Source: Pararge aegeria (Eukaryota; Arthropoda; Insecta; Lepidoptera; Nymphalidae). Taken from it: a DNA stretch of 64,000 bases. Positions 23,226-36,745 of the stretch are shown here, one piece after another (the stretch's first letter is position 1; every line of letters starts with the position of its first letter). The DNA lies in assembly GCF_905163445.1 (NCBI RefSeq), contig NC_053187.1, positions 13,888,001-13,952,000 of the forward strand, read 5' to 3'. Under the pieces are notes generated by a model. That model ran no database searches. It had not been told where the DNA came from and saw only the letters and a program-made list of their open reading frames with translations. Position numbers and translations under genes: made by a program.

Positions 23226-23800
23226 TCTTTAATAATAATAATAGTTATTTATTTACCAAATTGCGGGTACATAATAAGAACACATTTCATTAAACAGACC
23301 CTTCACAATCGACTGTCACAGACAGTGTGCAAATGTTTATAAAAAATAAAAAAATAAAAAATATAAATTACATTACAATTTAAAGAATAAAAATACAATA
23401 ATCAGAAATAAGTAATAATATCATTTTAAAGTTAATTAGGCAAATAATACAATTACAAATGTTGTTATACAGTTATAAAAGTTAACTAAGTAGGTATTTT
23501 GCTGTCCCTAAGGTATTCTTTTACACTATAATAGTTTTTTTTTGTTGAGAGTATCAAAAATTGCTCGCTTGAATTTTACTAGTGGTAGATTTTTGTGACC
23601 GTCCGGAAGTTTATTGTACAAAGTAATAGCCATACAAAACGAATTGTTTGAGAAGACAGCCAACCTTTTTGCTGGTACCCAATGTTTTTAATATTTAGGA
23701 TATGGTCTGCCCCTCCTGTTTGGATAAATTTCATTTAATGTAGGAAATAAATTAGGATTCTTCCTCACAATTCTTTTTCTTCTCTCTCTCAAAATTCTTT
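23226..23800 (-). pseudogene. Non-LTR retrotransposon RT C-terminus and 3' UTR
   Basis: On the minus strand from about 23790: the segment PNRRGRPYPKY, a stop, then HWVPAKRLAVFSNNSFCMA and ITLYNKLPDGHKNLPLVKFK. The LYNxLPD...L..FK pattern is usual at the C-terminus of LINE reverse transcriptases. A long AT-rich 3' UTR follows to TAA repeats near 23230. Stops and frame breaks show it is dead. The LINE clade is not certain. Confidence 0.75.
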
Positions 23801-23825
23801 TTTTTATTATTAATCTTAAAGAAAG

Positions 23826-24137
23826 CCTCTGTGGCGCAACGGTGAGCGCTGTGGGTTTAAGTTGGAGGACCCGGGTTCGATAGAGTGAAGTTTGGGAATT
23901 TATAATTTCTGAATATTCTCTGGTCTGGTCTGATGGAAGGCGTCCACCGAGGCTAGTTCCCGCCCAACCGATAAAGACGTGCCGCTAAGATACGATGTCG
24001 CGAAAAACCGATTAGGGATGGGTTTAATATAACTCCCATACCCCTAATAGGTTAGCCCGTTACCATCTTAGACTGCATCATCACTTACTAGCAGGTAAGA
24101 TTGCAGTCAAGGGCTAACCTGTAGTACAATAAAAAAG
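23826..24137 (+). mobile_element. SINE-A (Metulj-like), full length
   Basis: Head cctctgtggcgcaacggtga with gacccgggttcgatag, body ctctggtctggtctgatgg, tail tgcagtcaagggctaacctg, then an A-rich end. It is one of the best-preserved copies and served as the reference for module order. Confidence 0.92.
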
Positions 24138-24894
24138 ACTCTTCGAGGATTTTTCTAGATCCCGTGATATTAAGAAATTTTCTCGCGGTGTCTATAGCCA
24201 TCCTCAGAAAGAAAGCTACAGGCGAGATTGAGCTCATCCGGGGACATACTGTACTAGCACCATGCTAATTTTTCCACCAATCCAAACGGTAAACAAGTGC
24301 TTCTTTTGACCATGGTCCATAAACCAAGTTTCATTGATATAATTAGAAAAATCACACTTTCATTCCTTGTTTAACTGATTTAGAGATTGAATTAACATTT
24401 TTTTTTCTAAATAAGTATGCATCTACGAGATTGCTCAAAGAATACCGTCTCATAATCTAAAATCAAAAACTAATTCTTCGTTAAACCATATTGACTGTGT
24501 GCTGCCTTTTAGTATGTTTCGGTTAAAGCGTTTTATAAATAAAAATAGGTGTACATATAAAGTGACCATGTTAATATACCTCAAGAGTAAGAAACATAGA
24601 AAAAAATTCAATAGTCAATAACAAAATTATAAAAGCATTAAAGTATTTTTTTTAATTAAAATATTTCTGGCGCGTGATTGCAATATAATCCGAAAAGTTA
24701 ATGCACTTAGGGAAGTCCTAATATATCTGTACGGTAGAAAAAGAGGAAGAAAAGTGCATCTGTGATTCATAGAATACTTAAATTGCCGCGAAAATGGAAA
24801 CATTTAATTGTGACGTACCGACCTTCTAACTAGTTGCATGCAGGTAAAGAGCAAAACTGCATAATCGTCAAAATTATTGCACAGTTAAGACTCG
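24138..24894. other. No gene recognised
   Basis: AT-rich sequence without a repeat core I can place. Confidence 0.45.
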
Positions 24895-25445
24895 TTCACG
24901 GCCAAAACAACAAGTCAAAGGCACGCTCAATAGTGATATAACACCGAAACGGCCTATAGGAAAAGCCACACAGGCACAGCATCTCTATCTCTTGCGTCTA
25001 CGTAACTCCGCTCACGGGAACGGTCGCGGGGTGAAAACCCTTTAGCCGGCGCATTACACCGTAAGAGACTCGGCGCGGGCAAGGTAATTCGGAATCAAGA
25101 CAGAGGGTTCAAGGGCTAGAATCGTGGGCGGCGCGCGGCGTAGAGCGGTGTGTTGTCCTGCTCGCTCGGGCCCTAGGCTGCGACGTCGCTCCATGGCTCC
25201 AGTCGCGGTTAGCCGGCCGTCGCGACGCTCGGGGCCGCTCCGCTGCGCCGCTGTCGATGCCGGACCGCTCGCTCGTATCATGTGGACGTGAACGCTGAAA
25301 TGCACCACTGACTGCCGGTACCCTGCGTCACCGTGCGCTCGGCCTCAGCCGAACCACATAGGACTCTGTGCCCGGTCACGCTCCCTTTTTTCGCTCTGTC
25401 GCGCCCCTCTCCAACTATATAGTGCAGTGTGCCATCGGAGCATTG
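24895..25445 (+). promoter_or_regulatory. GC- and CpG-rich block, putative promoter region
   Basis: This is the most GC-rich stretch of the window, set sharply in AT-rich DNA, densest from about 25050 to 25400. Both strands stay open for dozens of codons, as expected from composition alone. It sits directly upstream of a short ATG frame that ends at a good splice donor, so a promoter and 5' leader of the plus-strand gene is the simplest reading. Direction is inferred, not seen. Confidence 0.45.
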
Positions 25446-25449
25446 TTTC

Positions 25450-25524
25450 ATGTTTGAAGAACTCTGTGATATAATATTTTCAGAGTACATCTCGTCTTGT
25501 GACGGATACGTTCATACCATATTT
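25450..25524 (+). CDS. Possible first coding exon of the plus-strand host gene
   Basis: An ATG at 25450 opens 25 codons (starting MFEELCDIIF, ending YVHTIF) that stop exactly at a GTGAGT donor at 25525, in phase 0. The next supported exon at 35292 also starts in phase 0, so joining is possible across a 9.8-kb intron. The exon follows the GC-rich block directly. No domain is recognisable, and 25 codons before a GT could occur by chance. It may instead be non-coding leader, or the gene may start elsewhere. Confidence 0.3.
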
Positions 25525-25530
25525 GTGAGT

Positions 25531-26384
25531 GATCGTATCGTAAACGTGCTATCGGTTCACTAATGGGCTAAGTTTGTTTAGGTTTATGGAGGCATTATGA
25601 ATTATTTCGCACGACGCGATCATAGCTACGACATACAAGATAACGGCTTAATCTGATAATCACGCGGTAAAAACATTCATTAGTACCACACTCAGAGCGA
25701 GGTTTAGGTGTGATGAGTGTATAAAATATGTAGTACCTATATAATAATGTACGTTTAAAATATGTCAAGGTTTTATTGAACACGTTTCTAGCAACTCTTT
25801 TTGCTGCATAGAGCTACGGTGCATAACGGCTAATATTATGTGACATTTTGTTAACAAAACAAAGTTTGTATGCCCGCACATAATTTATTGCAAATTTATT
25901 TTGAATGTACCTACATTTATATACCCATAGACCTATGTGGATAACTTGTTGATTGTTTGTAAACATTTCAATTTACATGTTTTCTTGGCGCAAATACATT
26001 TCACCCTTATTTTATCCTGGATGCGTAAAAAGAAAATTTGTACTTTTAACGTGGCGCATACCTATTACCAATTTATGCTAGTCCATGATTATTACTGGAA
26101 AGACCATACATAATTTTAGTCTATTATTTCTGAATTTCCAAAGCATAAAATATATCTATCCATTAGGTATATCCTGAATTAATGGTACAAACTCACTGAT
26201 AGGTTTATAATCGCGGTAAGCGGACAATATTGAAATGGTAACATACTATAATTAACATTAGATTTATACTGAATCTAGATAAACAATATTGTCAGCATAA
26301 ACAATATTGATTGTGCCTCGAGTTTGCCACAGGAAGCGTTGGATAGAAGCAGGCCTTACTTTGCGGAATTCCATGATATAATAT
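25531..26384. other. No gene recognised (putative intron)
   Basis: AT-rich. Contains aacaatattg repeated around 26281-26310. No repeat core identified. Confidence 0.4.
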
Positions 26385-26575
26385 GAAAATTAAGCTTAAT
26401 TTGCTATACTCCGCAAAAGCAGGAGAATCTGTAGCCGCGTAGTCACGAAAAGCAGGTGTAATTTAAAATTTATTCAATCCATTTTCTCCACACCGAAGAG
26501 ATCTTCGGAAACGAACCCTCTACGCACGTTTCGTTCTGAAACCGGAGCATCCTCAGGAGATGTTGACTTACCAAT
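26385..26575. repeat. Dispersed repeat D, copy 2
   Basis: aaattaagcttaatttgcta, actccgcaaaagcaggagaa, ctacgcacgtttcgttctga and cggagcatcctcaggagatg align in order with 4095-4250. The second half also aligns with 53890-53940. Mobile, but of unknown class. Confidence 0.75.
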
Positions 26576-26834
26576 GAATAATCACTAAGCGAAATTGTTG
26601 TTAAATGAATGTGCTAAAAATGAATTTGTAAAAATTCTAAAAATAATCTTAATTATGTACGTATGTAGGACATATCTTTTTAGTATGGAAATTATTATAA
26701 AAAAGAATAACATACGAATAAAACGAGTATTCATAAAATATTTCTAATGTTTGACATAGGCTAGGTACTAGAGTTTCTAAGTTCTGTTTTTCAGCAATGG
26801 AAAAACTTAATTTTCTTAAATAATATTGCGATGC

Positions 26835-26935
26835 TGTCCACCAATCCGTACTAGGCCAGCGTGGTGGACTACGGCCTTAACCCCTTCTCATTGTGGGAGG
26901 AGACCAGTGGGCCGGTAGTGGGTTGATGATGAAGA
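26835..26935 (+). mobile_element. SINE-B 3'-end fragment
   Basis: tccaccaatccgtactaggc, gtggactacggccttaaccc, then gtgggttgatgatgaag. The head is missing. Confidence 0.8.
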
Positions 26936-27026
26936 TTGCGATGCTGAAAAAGTTACCCTGTTATTACCGAAATTATTGAATAAATGATTTGAATGAATTA
27001 ATTGAGAGTAACAATTCGTTTCTAAG

Positions 27027-27330
27027 TCGTAATAGCACAGTGGTTAGGAGTTTGGCTTTACTTTCATTAAGCTGAATGAGCCCTGGACCGCAACTCTAAT
27101 TTTTCTAAGTTATGTGCGTTTTAAGCTATTAAATATCACTTGCAGGGAAACTTGCATGCCTGAGAGCTCTCCATTATTTTCTAGGAGGCGTGTGAAGTCC
27201 ACCAATCTGCTTTTGACTAGCGTGGTGGTCGTACTACGGTCTAAGCCCTTCTCATTGTGGGCGGAGTACCCACCCTTCTACCCTTGTACCTTTTAGTGAG
27301 CCAGTAATGGGTTTATGCGATGATGATGAA
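27027..27330 (+). mobile_element. SINE-B, full length, diverged
   Basis: Head cgtaatagcacagtggttag, a degraded B box near 27090, body gaaacttgcatgcctgagag, tail ccaccaatctgcttttgact and a GATGATGATG end. Confidence 0.82.
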
Positions 27331-30300
27331 CAAATAACATCTATTCACGAATTAGATAGAAGAGGAAGATAGGTATAATTTATGTTAGGTAATAACAAGG
27401 CAACTCAACACTACTGACGTTTTTGGCTACACGTAAAACCATGTCCATTTCGCACTTTATTGTAGATTAGGTGCATACATAGATGTTGAACCAATTACAG
27501 ATAATATGATAACAGCAATATAATTCTGGGAATCAGCTTTTGAGAATGCACAAGCAATTGAATTGAAAATATTGTCAAGTTATTTTACATTTTTTCACGA
27601 ATCAAATCCATAATACTTAGACGTAAGAAATAATATAAGTTAATGCTAGAATGTCAAACGTGTTAAGAATTAATATTAAAATAACATATGATCAAAATTC
27701 TTGATATGATACAGGGGATGAAATACCTACTAAGTTAATTAATTCCTCGTAATTATACCACGCGAGATTTAAAATTAATGATTCCCGATTTATCCCTTCA
27801 TTTGTGCTTTATGATATTCCTCCTTTACCACGCAGTATTTCATTTAATGATTTTTCGATTATCTGTCATAAGAATGACCAATTTAAAGATCATTATGCTG
27901 AACCAGCCTTTTAGTTTTAATGACTTGGCTGTAAATGGAAGTTTGAGTATGAAAACTAACTTGAAAAGGCCGTTGGTAATGCGTTATGTTTTAATATGCT
28001 TGAATTCAATAATAATTTGGAATTGTCACGAATCGGTTCTGAGAAAAAGGTCTATAACATGCTGGCCATACTATTAATTTAGTTATTTCTTACAGATTAA
28101 ATTGGATCCATTAGATCCCCAAAAATAATGAAAGTTATCCGGATCATAATATTATAAAACAATTCTTTCGTATTATAAGAAAACTCAATAACAAAATTCT
28201 ATTTTGTGATTATATTTTTCTTTATTTCTTTTGTAATGTGAACTTCGAATGACAAAAAAACTCATTAAAGAAATTGACTGATACTTGGCTGGTTTTATTT
28301 TACAAAATGAAAATACAATATCTCCTGAAAATATAAATAAAATCTCATATTGTATTCAAGGCTCCAAACTACGATAATGTTTTTTGTCTTGTTCAGAGCG
28401 TAATTCCTACAGTGTATTTTTTGCTTTACTTACCCTGATTTCGAATCTTTCTATCGTTTACTCAGGCGACTATTCTAGAGTTATACTGCACTGACTTTAT
28501 CAAACAAAAATATGTACATACTTGATTGATAATTAACCCCAGAGAAGTTAAAATTATCTACTATCATTCGTACATATACATAAAATGAATTTCATGAACG
28601 AATAATTATTTGAAAAATTAGTACCTACCAAGGTGACCGAGTTTTGATTAGGTAAAATCGTATCTTTTTCGGGAAAGGTAGGTAGGTAAGGTCAAATAAG
28701 GTATTAGTTTTTGTAGAACATGCAAACCGGAATTTAATGAACCTACATTTCAGGATGACTTGTATAGAATTTGAAGAACGGTAAAATCTTACATACAAAT
28801 ATAACTAAAGTGCATACCAACATATTTATTAATTCATAGTAAACGAGCTCATAATGCGTATTAGTCCTTATTCAATTGCATACATACGCAAATTGCAAAT
28901 TGCACTGTCGTAGAAACATCTGACGTCAGCAGTTCATAAGTCTTATTGAGAGCACGTCTTTACCATGAGGCAGTTAGCGATGATGGCCACAAAAATGACT
29001 GCCAATTGAACTACCGAGCGCTCAATGAGAAGTAATTGATTGTATGCCTCGATCATCACTCCAAACATGTCCCTCGCAAATAAAATAGCATTATTGTATA
29101 TTTCTATCACCTATTGTGTACATGACATGAAGGTCGACTTTGATAATGTCAACGCTTTTTCGATCACAACGGTTCGGCTAATAATGTATGGCTAGGTGAT
29201 ATATTATTCGTAACATTTAGAATCTGTGGCGACAAGGAGTACGCATTTGTAATGAGGAAGTCGGAATTTATTGTGATTTTATCTAATTAATTTGTAACTA
29301 CATATGACGAGATCCGTGGAAGGTAGATCGTTAGTTTTCCGTAGAGCTGCTACCAACCAACATAGACCAAGAAGTTTAAATTTGAAGCGGTAATCGGGCA
29401 ACATACCTCATAGAACCCATGGATGTTGGACATCTCGAGAAGTTTTACCGGAAAACGCGGCAAAGGTTCATAAACAAAATCGAACCCGTTGCAGCTGAAC
29501 ACAAGCGGCACAAGACCACGGTGTATGAAAATCTCTACAAAAGACCTACATTGCCATAAGTGGACGATAAAAGTTTAGATGTTGGTATTGATGACGACGA
29601 CAGTCCTCAATATATCCTGAACTTTAGAAATTTAGATCGTTGTGATGCAGGTTTAAAAGCGACGTAAACGATACCGCAGTGTAATGTGTAAATGTGATAG
29701 TTGTATTATGTTCTCTTATATAATTAATCAAACCCCTGGAGATAATAATTTAATTTATCGTTTAATCAATTGATTTATTGAACTAGGAGTTTAATAGTGT
29801 TAATTGATGTTTATTTAGTTATCACTAAACTTAACGTATACAAGTAGCACAATACTGTCAATATTACCTATGGTACAAGTTTTTTTTTCAATTTTTCTTC
29901 TTTGTACTTATGGTATAAATGGTTTGAGTACATTTAAAAATGTTTATTTAAATTGGAAATACAATAACAATATATTATTTTAAAAATAACTCCATGCAAA
30001 TAAGAAAGTTTTATAAAATGGAGGCAATAAAAACGATTTAGATTAAATAAATCGTTTGTGAACAGCAAATTGGAACAATTTCACACAAAAACTACGTCTA
30101 TATTTTATAGTAAGCACCATGTACCTTAGCGAGTGGGTAACGAACCATTATTAAATTGACCTTTTGCAACCAATGCTACAAACATGTCACAAATAATGAA
30201 CATTGCTAATTTCTTTTTCTATTTATGTTTCGTACAGTTGAAAATACATTGTAAACTGTAAATTCAAACATCTTGTAGTATCGTAGTGAATCTTGCTAGT

Positions 30301-33300
30301 GAAACTACTTTTTTCTTAAGGAATTATTTTCTAAGGCTAAAAAGTTCCTCTTATTTTTTAAATTATTTACTTGCGATATAAAATGCCTTATGTTGGCTTT
30401 TTCATAAAATTATAGGTATATGGGTTCTCTGGCCTTTTTTTAGATAATTTAAGGCCATCTTTTAATGCTTTTTTTATGCGACGAAGTGTTTAATTCTTTG
30501 TTTTATTTGAGAAATATTTGTTCAGAATTGTCAGCTAATTTCCATTCATTTATAATACTATTGATGCTAATATCTTAAACTTGGAACATTGCGTGACCAA
30601 TAATATAAAGCAAACGTTGTTGGGTAATTACGAGAACATAATTTCAAAAATAATTATTTATAATTGTCTCGTCAAGACCGTAAAATGTTTTCATGTTTTG
30701 TGTCCTAATATTCACCATAATTTTATTGAAATAAATTTTATTGAATTAACGCTCATCGACCTTGAAATTTTTACATAAGAAGAAATGGTAATATTACTGT
30801 AGCAACTTTACGAGATACAAGCAAATAAAAAGAAACGAGTAAACAGATATATAAAAATAATGTTTTCATGACGTACATTATAATGAAAAGAACTTTATAA
30901 TTTTTTTAGTCTGTCTCTGATATAGTTTTTATGTCGTCGTCATAATCATGTACTTTTAGAAACTTTCCATGACTTTTCGCCATTGGCAGATTACTACTTA
31001 GAATTAATGGAAATGAGCCAGTAAAAGATAACAAAATCATTACAAAAGATGAACACTTTTTGCTTAACTCTGGTCTATGGTAGAGTAATCGACAGTCCAT
31101 TGTTTTTCCCGCTTATGTTTGTGCGACTTGTTTGATTTCTTTCTCGCGTCTTTTACACCTTTATTATTTTAAATTATTGAGCAAAGAGGGTAACTTTAAG
31201 TTTTTGGAATAATCTCAGTCCAGATTGGTTTACGTAGTTTACGTAGTTTAGTACTCCAACTACAACAATGAGCTACTCTGAACTAAACTACTCATATTAC
31301 TCTGAACTATTCTAAACGCGTCACGACTCACTCTCTCTTCGTAACGTCTGATGGGTGATAGCATAAAGATGCCTTATTTTAATGCCGATTAGTATCAAAC
31401 ATGTTATTCTTATCTCGACACAGAAAAGACTACCCTAATCCCAAAGACATATCTGCGCAGTCGTAGGATTTTATCTTGACTATCAGTTAGAGCCATTGCC
31501 CTGGTAGATAGATTAACGTACAAATTGTATTTGACATTTATAGTAGTTGCGTGATTGAGGTTTATCCCTGAATCATTTAAATAAAATGGGGAAATAAAAA
31601 TAAAATAAAAACGCACGACGATCACTGACTTGTGTAACGCCCCGATTTTATCCAACGTGCAAAGTCGACCAAATAGTTTTTAGGTAAATTAAAATATAAT
31701 AATAATACTAATATATCTTATGACTTACAGCCGGTATAGTATTTTAAGAACCTATCGAAAAGCTATACTTACTTTATCTATAAAATATTTTATACATTAA
31801 TAACTTCTAAAACCTAATAATTTAAAATCGTTATCTTTATTCCATCCGCATCGTGAGTAAAAAAGGGGAAAAATGCCTTACGGTTTTAACTATACAATGA
31901 CATATACATCATTTATTTTGTTTAGAGATTAGCAGCGCATCAGCAGGTGTTTTCGTGCTGTAAAATTATAGACGTTGAAAAAGAACGATTATCATTCATC
32001 ACGCTCTTTCATGTGAACCGTCGGCTGCACGTTCACATACGCTATTATAAGAAATACCTTCATACGTTACAACAAACAATCGAATCGTCATGTAATTAAA
32101 ATATAATGAACCTATAATTTCATTCGAGACCCCATTACATGAGGCGTCCGTTTCTATTTTATTGTTTGCGGTGATACCATAACGAATTTTAAAAACGAAA
32201 TCATTTTTTTATCGATGTCTGTAATCATATCGCACAGCTTTTCGTGGATAAGCGCAATTATTGGAACTCAACATTTCGTGTCTATGAATATTCAGACTTT
32301 GAATGCGGTCATCCCTTTGGTGAATTATCTAATGTTGCGGCCCAGTTTTCTGCCTTAAATTACATAGAAGACAGGATATTCAGCTATGAAGCTTCTGTTT
32401 CAAAAAAATATTTGATACGATAAGTTTTTTATAATTCAATTTAATTCTTATACGAAACTGTTAGAAGTGTAATTTGAGTTTGTTTACAACCATTATTTAC
32501 CCATTTTTACGTAAAATGAAGGCTTTGTAATAAGTAAAATTAGATATTAATATAAATACTTTTAACAATACTATTTCGCTAACAAATATAACTTTGTTAA
32601 ATTGACAAATAAAGTTGAAGTACTGTCCCAAAACTATTTTCGATTAACCCTCAGTCGTCCAAAAGTTGTCCATTTATTAAAACGCTATCTGCGTCATAGG
32701 CCCGACTGACATTTATTTCTGGAGACTCTGGAACGTGGATTGAGATAGCTTTTATATTTCTAATGATATTGAGAATTTTGATCACATATTATAATATAAC
32801 TGACTCTGTTTTTTATATATAGGTATGTATACATATTCTATGCCATAATTAGTATAGTATTATAAATTTTGTGAACAATACTGATCAGTTAATTATATAG
32901 GTATTAGACAATCAAAATGTGAGCATAAAGTATTATTTCTGTTTCTCTATACCCTTATTTGATATTATATCTGACGAATTAAAGGCCTTATTACATACAG
33001 AGTTCATTAAATGTTTAAGGCCCATTAAGATTTTAACGTAATTATAACTTAGATATTAATATAGCGTAAATAATCATAATATTATAATATAATCTGATAA
33101 TTTTCATAAAAATGAATTTCAAGGTGTTTGCAGTTGTCACGAGCGTTAATTATTAATATCAGAACTAATCCAGTCAGGTTTAAACATATGTCTTTACTAC
33201 TCAAAGAATATAGCGTTTCCAAGACAATGGTGGTCCAAATTACGTTTTTTAATGATAGCCATTCTGAATTTAAAAAGCAGCAATTCTTACTCAACACAAT

Positions 33301-35285
33301 TGTCATAGCAAAACAAGTGTTGGTGAATAATTGAAGCTTTTATTGGGTTTAATTTTGAGTACAGGACTAAACTTGCACAAAAATGGAGAATATTATTAGC
33401 TAGTTACAAAAGTGTTAGAAAAGTTAGTTAATTGTATCTCATTACAGTGTAAAGTGAAATTAAAACTGTAAAGTAAATAAAAATGTACAAACTATTCAAA
33501 TTATTTTCGACATTAGTTTTCGCTTTTAATGTTTTAGCTAAAATGCTTAAAAGGCAGCTAGATCTTGCTTTACGGAGAAGAACTTATTAAGATAAACATA
33601 AAAGAAAAACGTTAGCTAAATTAAAATATTCATTCCAATCACAATCATATTCGTATATTGTTATAAACCTAAATGAACTACTCAATACCAACAATACAAG
33701 TAGCTCAGAGATTTACGAGATGGCGTTGTTAAAATGTTTTTTTAGAGTAAAATTATAACAATTCGTTTTAGAAAATGAACTTAAACAGAAAAACATAAAT
33801 GTAGTAGCCAAATTAAAAATTGTTATAGTCAACAAGAATTGCTCGCTTAAATAAATTAGATGTTCACACGAAATTAGTGCAGTAATAGATAGCGGTTTTA
33901 TATAAATTCCTCATAATAATGATCCGATGACACTGAAGCAAGCACTTATTTTTGACATTAATAAATTCAGTGGGAAATATCTATAGGTCTAATTGGGAGT
34001 CTGCCAACAAATACTTGTAGATCATCTTTTCATCACAACTGCTAGTATAATGCACTTTGATCTATGTCGTGAGGTAGAACGATAGGTGTATTTTTACCTT
34101 AATACGGAAGAGTGATGTTGCAGTCTATGTTTGTTTTTGTTCCCTCAGGTTTCCCTAATTTTTGATAAATGAGGCTGTGTTGGCTCGTAACTAAAGCTGT
34201 ATGACGTCATACAAAATCCAATATGGCGGCACACAAAAACACGCGTAGTAAAAAGATATAATACAGGTGGTAACAGTATGGATTTTAAACATATAGTCAT
34301 ATTATTTGAAATAAAATTAATCATGTCTATTATTCCAAGACCAAAGATAACTTAATATCACAAAATCAATTTTGCGTTTTAGATCTATATCACGGGATAT
34401 GTGCATTTCTCCGTTACATGAACTGTATCTAAGAATAATTTCACATCATTTCGTTGTATTGTTGTTCCGTGACCGAAGGACAAACCGACAAGCACACACA
34501 ATTTTAAAGAGTAGGTTATAGATTACTTATTTGATTCTAATACTTTTTTTTTGTATATAAAAACCTTGTAGGTGATACGTATATTCTATAACAAAAGTGC
34601 TCAAAGCTTGGCGACCGACTAAAGTTGGCTCAATATTTTTTTTATAACAGCCAATAAATTATAAAGAGTTATAAAGGTCGATTTATGTTTCTACTTCTGA
34701 CGGGTTTTAGAGCCTGCTGCGGCAGCTATAATTATTATAAATTTTCAGCGTTTTCTCCTTTTATTTCATGGTCACGTAACTTATAATACCTACGTAACGT
34801 AACGTACTTATCGGGCACAGGTGTTATTATTTCGTAAATCGAATCTCGTAATTATATTAATGTTGTTAATATATAAAATATACTTATAAAGCGAGTGAAT
34901 CGATAGCACGAGTATATCGTTTGTCATAAGGCTATAGAAATGCCGAGTATAATAAAGCTTTATTAGCAGTGAAAAATGTTATTGTGTGTTGACTTTTGAT
35001 TAGTTTGTTAACTAAGTTTAATAATAACAGACTGAATAATCACATCTCTTAATTACAAATATCAACAAAAATCTCAATAGTATGATCAGACTGACATATC
35101 AGTATAATTATCTTCGCTACTTCCAAGACTGAGCCAGACTTCTTTCGAAACTTCTTACGCTTTACAACGTGCCAAAGTAGAACTAGTAATTTACTGTAGG
35201 TAAGCCAGTGATGGAGAACACGAATGGTGTTTACTAAGTGCAGTGTCTGTGTGGTGGAGTGCCCGTGTAGTGTGAGTGTGGTGGG
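27331..35285. other. Long repeat-poor AT-rich stretch, no gene recognised
   Basis: Nearly 8 kb with almost none of the SINE or LINE modules that fill the rest of the window. An open plus frame at 27778-28077 (99 codons) shows no domain. 29330-29640 is somewhat richer in GC and may be an unrecognised LINE relic. The CREB-type palindrome TGACGTCA occurs near 28921 and 34203. If the three-exon gene model is right, this lies in its first long intron. Confidence 0.45.
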
Positions 35286-35291
35286 TCGCAG

Positions 35292-35430
35292 GGCGCGCAC
35301 GGCACCAAGGTGGTGGGTGGGGGGTTGTTCCGTTGCTGCGTGCCCTGGTGCGGGGCGCGCGCGGCGGCGCCCGACGACGCCGACTATGCCCTGAGGGAAG
35401 GCAGCCCTCAACTCTCTCACGAAGAATACG
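35292..35430 (+). CDS. Internal exon of unrecognised plus-strand host gene
   Basis: The open frame starts after the acceptor ggtgggtcgcag (ending 35291) and ends at a good donor, tacg|gtaaga, at 35431. It encodes 46 residues plus one base, beginning GAHGTKVVGGGLFRCCVPWC and ending SPQLSHEEY. Composition is strongly GC-rich against AT-rich flanks. It ends in phase 1, and the exon at 62024 needs exactly two bases to restore frame, giving EEYVAPEQL across the join. The acceptor lacks a good pyrimidine tract, so its left edge is uncertain. There is no in-frame ATG, so it is not a start exon. The cysteine pair and Ala/Gly-rich stretch match nothing I know. Confidence 0.6.
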
Positions 35431-36112
35431 GTAAGAGAACTTTTCCTTCTAAACTTTGTAACGATCTTTATGTTTTAAGTCCAAAGTTTATATTTCTTGA
35501 GTCCCAAAACGCTTAACTGACTTTGTTAAATTTGAATCGATATTGATACAGAACTCTTTGAAATTAAGTTAGTGATTTTGTAAACAAACTAACTGGAATA
35601 ACAACTTTGAAGTTGACAGAAGCAGAACAGTTTTTAACATTCCTAGGTACATTCGATAGTAGCTTGATTTTTATTTGAAAGGAAAAGGAGCTTTCTGGTT
35701 ATCAAAATTAAGTATAGTAGAGTTTTACGGGATGCAACAAAGTTGGTTACGTTTTATGGGATTAAGAACGAATATATGCCCCAATTCACAATGTGCTGTT
35801 ATTCTATGTATGAACTTATGTTAATAAAAAAGATATATTAATTCATTTACTGACTGACTTATGTTATAATACAGAATGTTTCAATATTGTCATTGGATAG
35901 GAAATATATATATATAAGATTTAAATTTAAGCATTAAAATTTTCTTATAACTGTAATTAACATATTTGGAGCCTTAGAGATGTTACGTATATTATAATCG
36001 TTGTAGATAATGAGGTGGTAATTTAGGCCAGGTGGTAATGAGGATTAGGATTCAAAAAGGATAGCTAGTTGATAATATTAGAGATTTAGGAGACGATAAT
36101 ATAGTAAATAAA
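35431..36112. other. No gene recognised (putative intron)
   Basis: AT-rich. Contains a TA dinucleotide run near 35905-35918. Confidence 0.45.
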
Positions 36113-36458
36113 TCCTACTAATATTATAAATGTGAAAGTGTAAATGTTTGTTACTCAATCACTCAAAAACGGCTGAACGGATTTGGATGAAATTTGACGT
36201 GCATGTAGCCTTTGACATCAGAAAGAACATAGCCTACCTATTATCCCGATTCCTTCAGTAGTTCCCGAGGGAAAATTTTAAATTGTTTACGAGCTAAGCC
36301 GCGGGCAGACCAGTTTTAAATTTGGTATGCATGTCAGACATGTATTTTCTACACCAAACTTTCAAATAGTTCCCCTGGTTACAATAAAAATTGTTAATGA
36401 GCGAAGCTTTAGACCCAATTCTGAAGTCCCCGCAGATGAAGTCACGGGCAGAAGCTAG
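36113..36458 (+). mobile_element. Non-autonomous Helitron, both ends intact
   Basis: Begins TCCTACTAATATTATAAATG after a host A and ends GCAGAAGCTAG before a host T, the A|TC...CTRR|T layout of Helitrons. A weak CCCG...CGGG stem lies upstream of the end. At 346 bp it is non-coding and would need a Rep/helicase from elsewhere. Confidence 0.85.
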
Positions 36459-36599
36459 TAAAGAATCATTAAATGAACTTAGGTGTTAAAGGTATGCCTC
36501 GTAAAAAGAAAATAATCCTATGTCCATTGTTTGCAAACAAACACCACACTTTCGCACTGTCGGGAAATGTATCATTCAAATCAAATTGATGATTTATTG

Positions 36600-36745
36600 C
36601 TTCATGGTATCATATCATGGTATCATCATCACGTATACTTATTGAGAAATTAGCTAGACAAAGTACAATCGGCGCGGCTGTCTTATCGCTAAATGAGAAA
36701 TCCCTGCCAGACAGCTGGCTTGACAAAGGGTTTAAATTACAAAAT
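36600..36745 (-). mobile_element. LINE 3'-end fragment (family E)
   Basis: Reverse complement ctggcagggatttctcattt, agcgataagacagccg, gattgtactttgtc is a diverged version of the 19640-19910 repeat. The right edge reads gccagacagctggcttgaca on the plus strand. Confidence 0.6.

Noticed and set aside
25054..25490. Overlapping minus-strand open frames in the GC-rich island
   Set aside because: Stops are rare in GC-rich DNA. The frames have low-complexity Arg/Ala/Pro composition and no domain or splice context.
27778..28077. Plus-strand 99-codon ATG frame
   Set aside because: Hydrophobic, Met/Ile/Leu-rich translation typical of AT-rich non-coding DNA. No domain, splice support or homologue I recognise.
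28920..34215. TGACGTCA palindromes as CREB sites (28921, 34203; also in the inverted repeat at 7880)
   Set aside because: Single 8-bp matches without other promoter signals are not enough to call a regulatory site.
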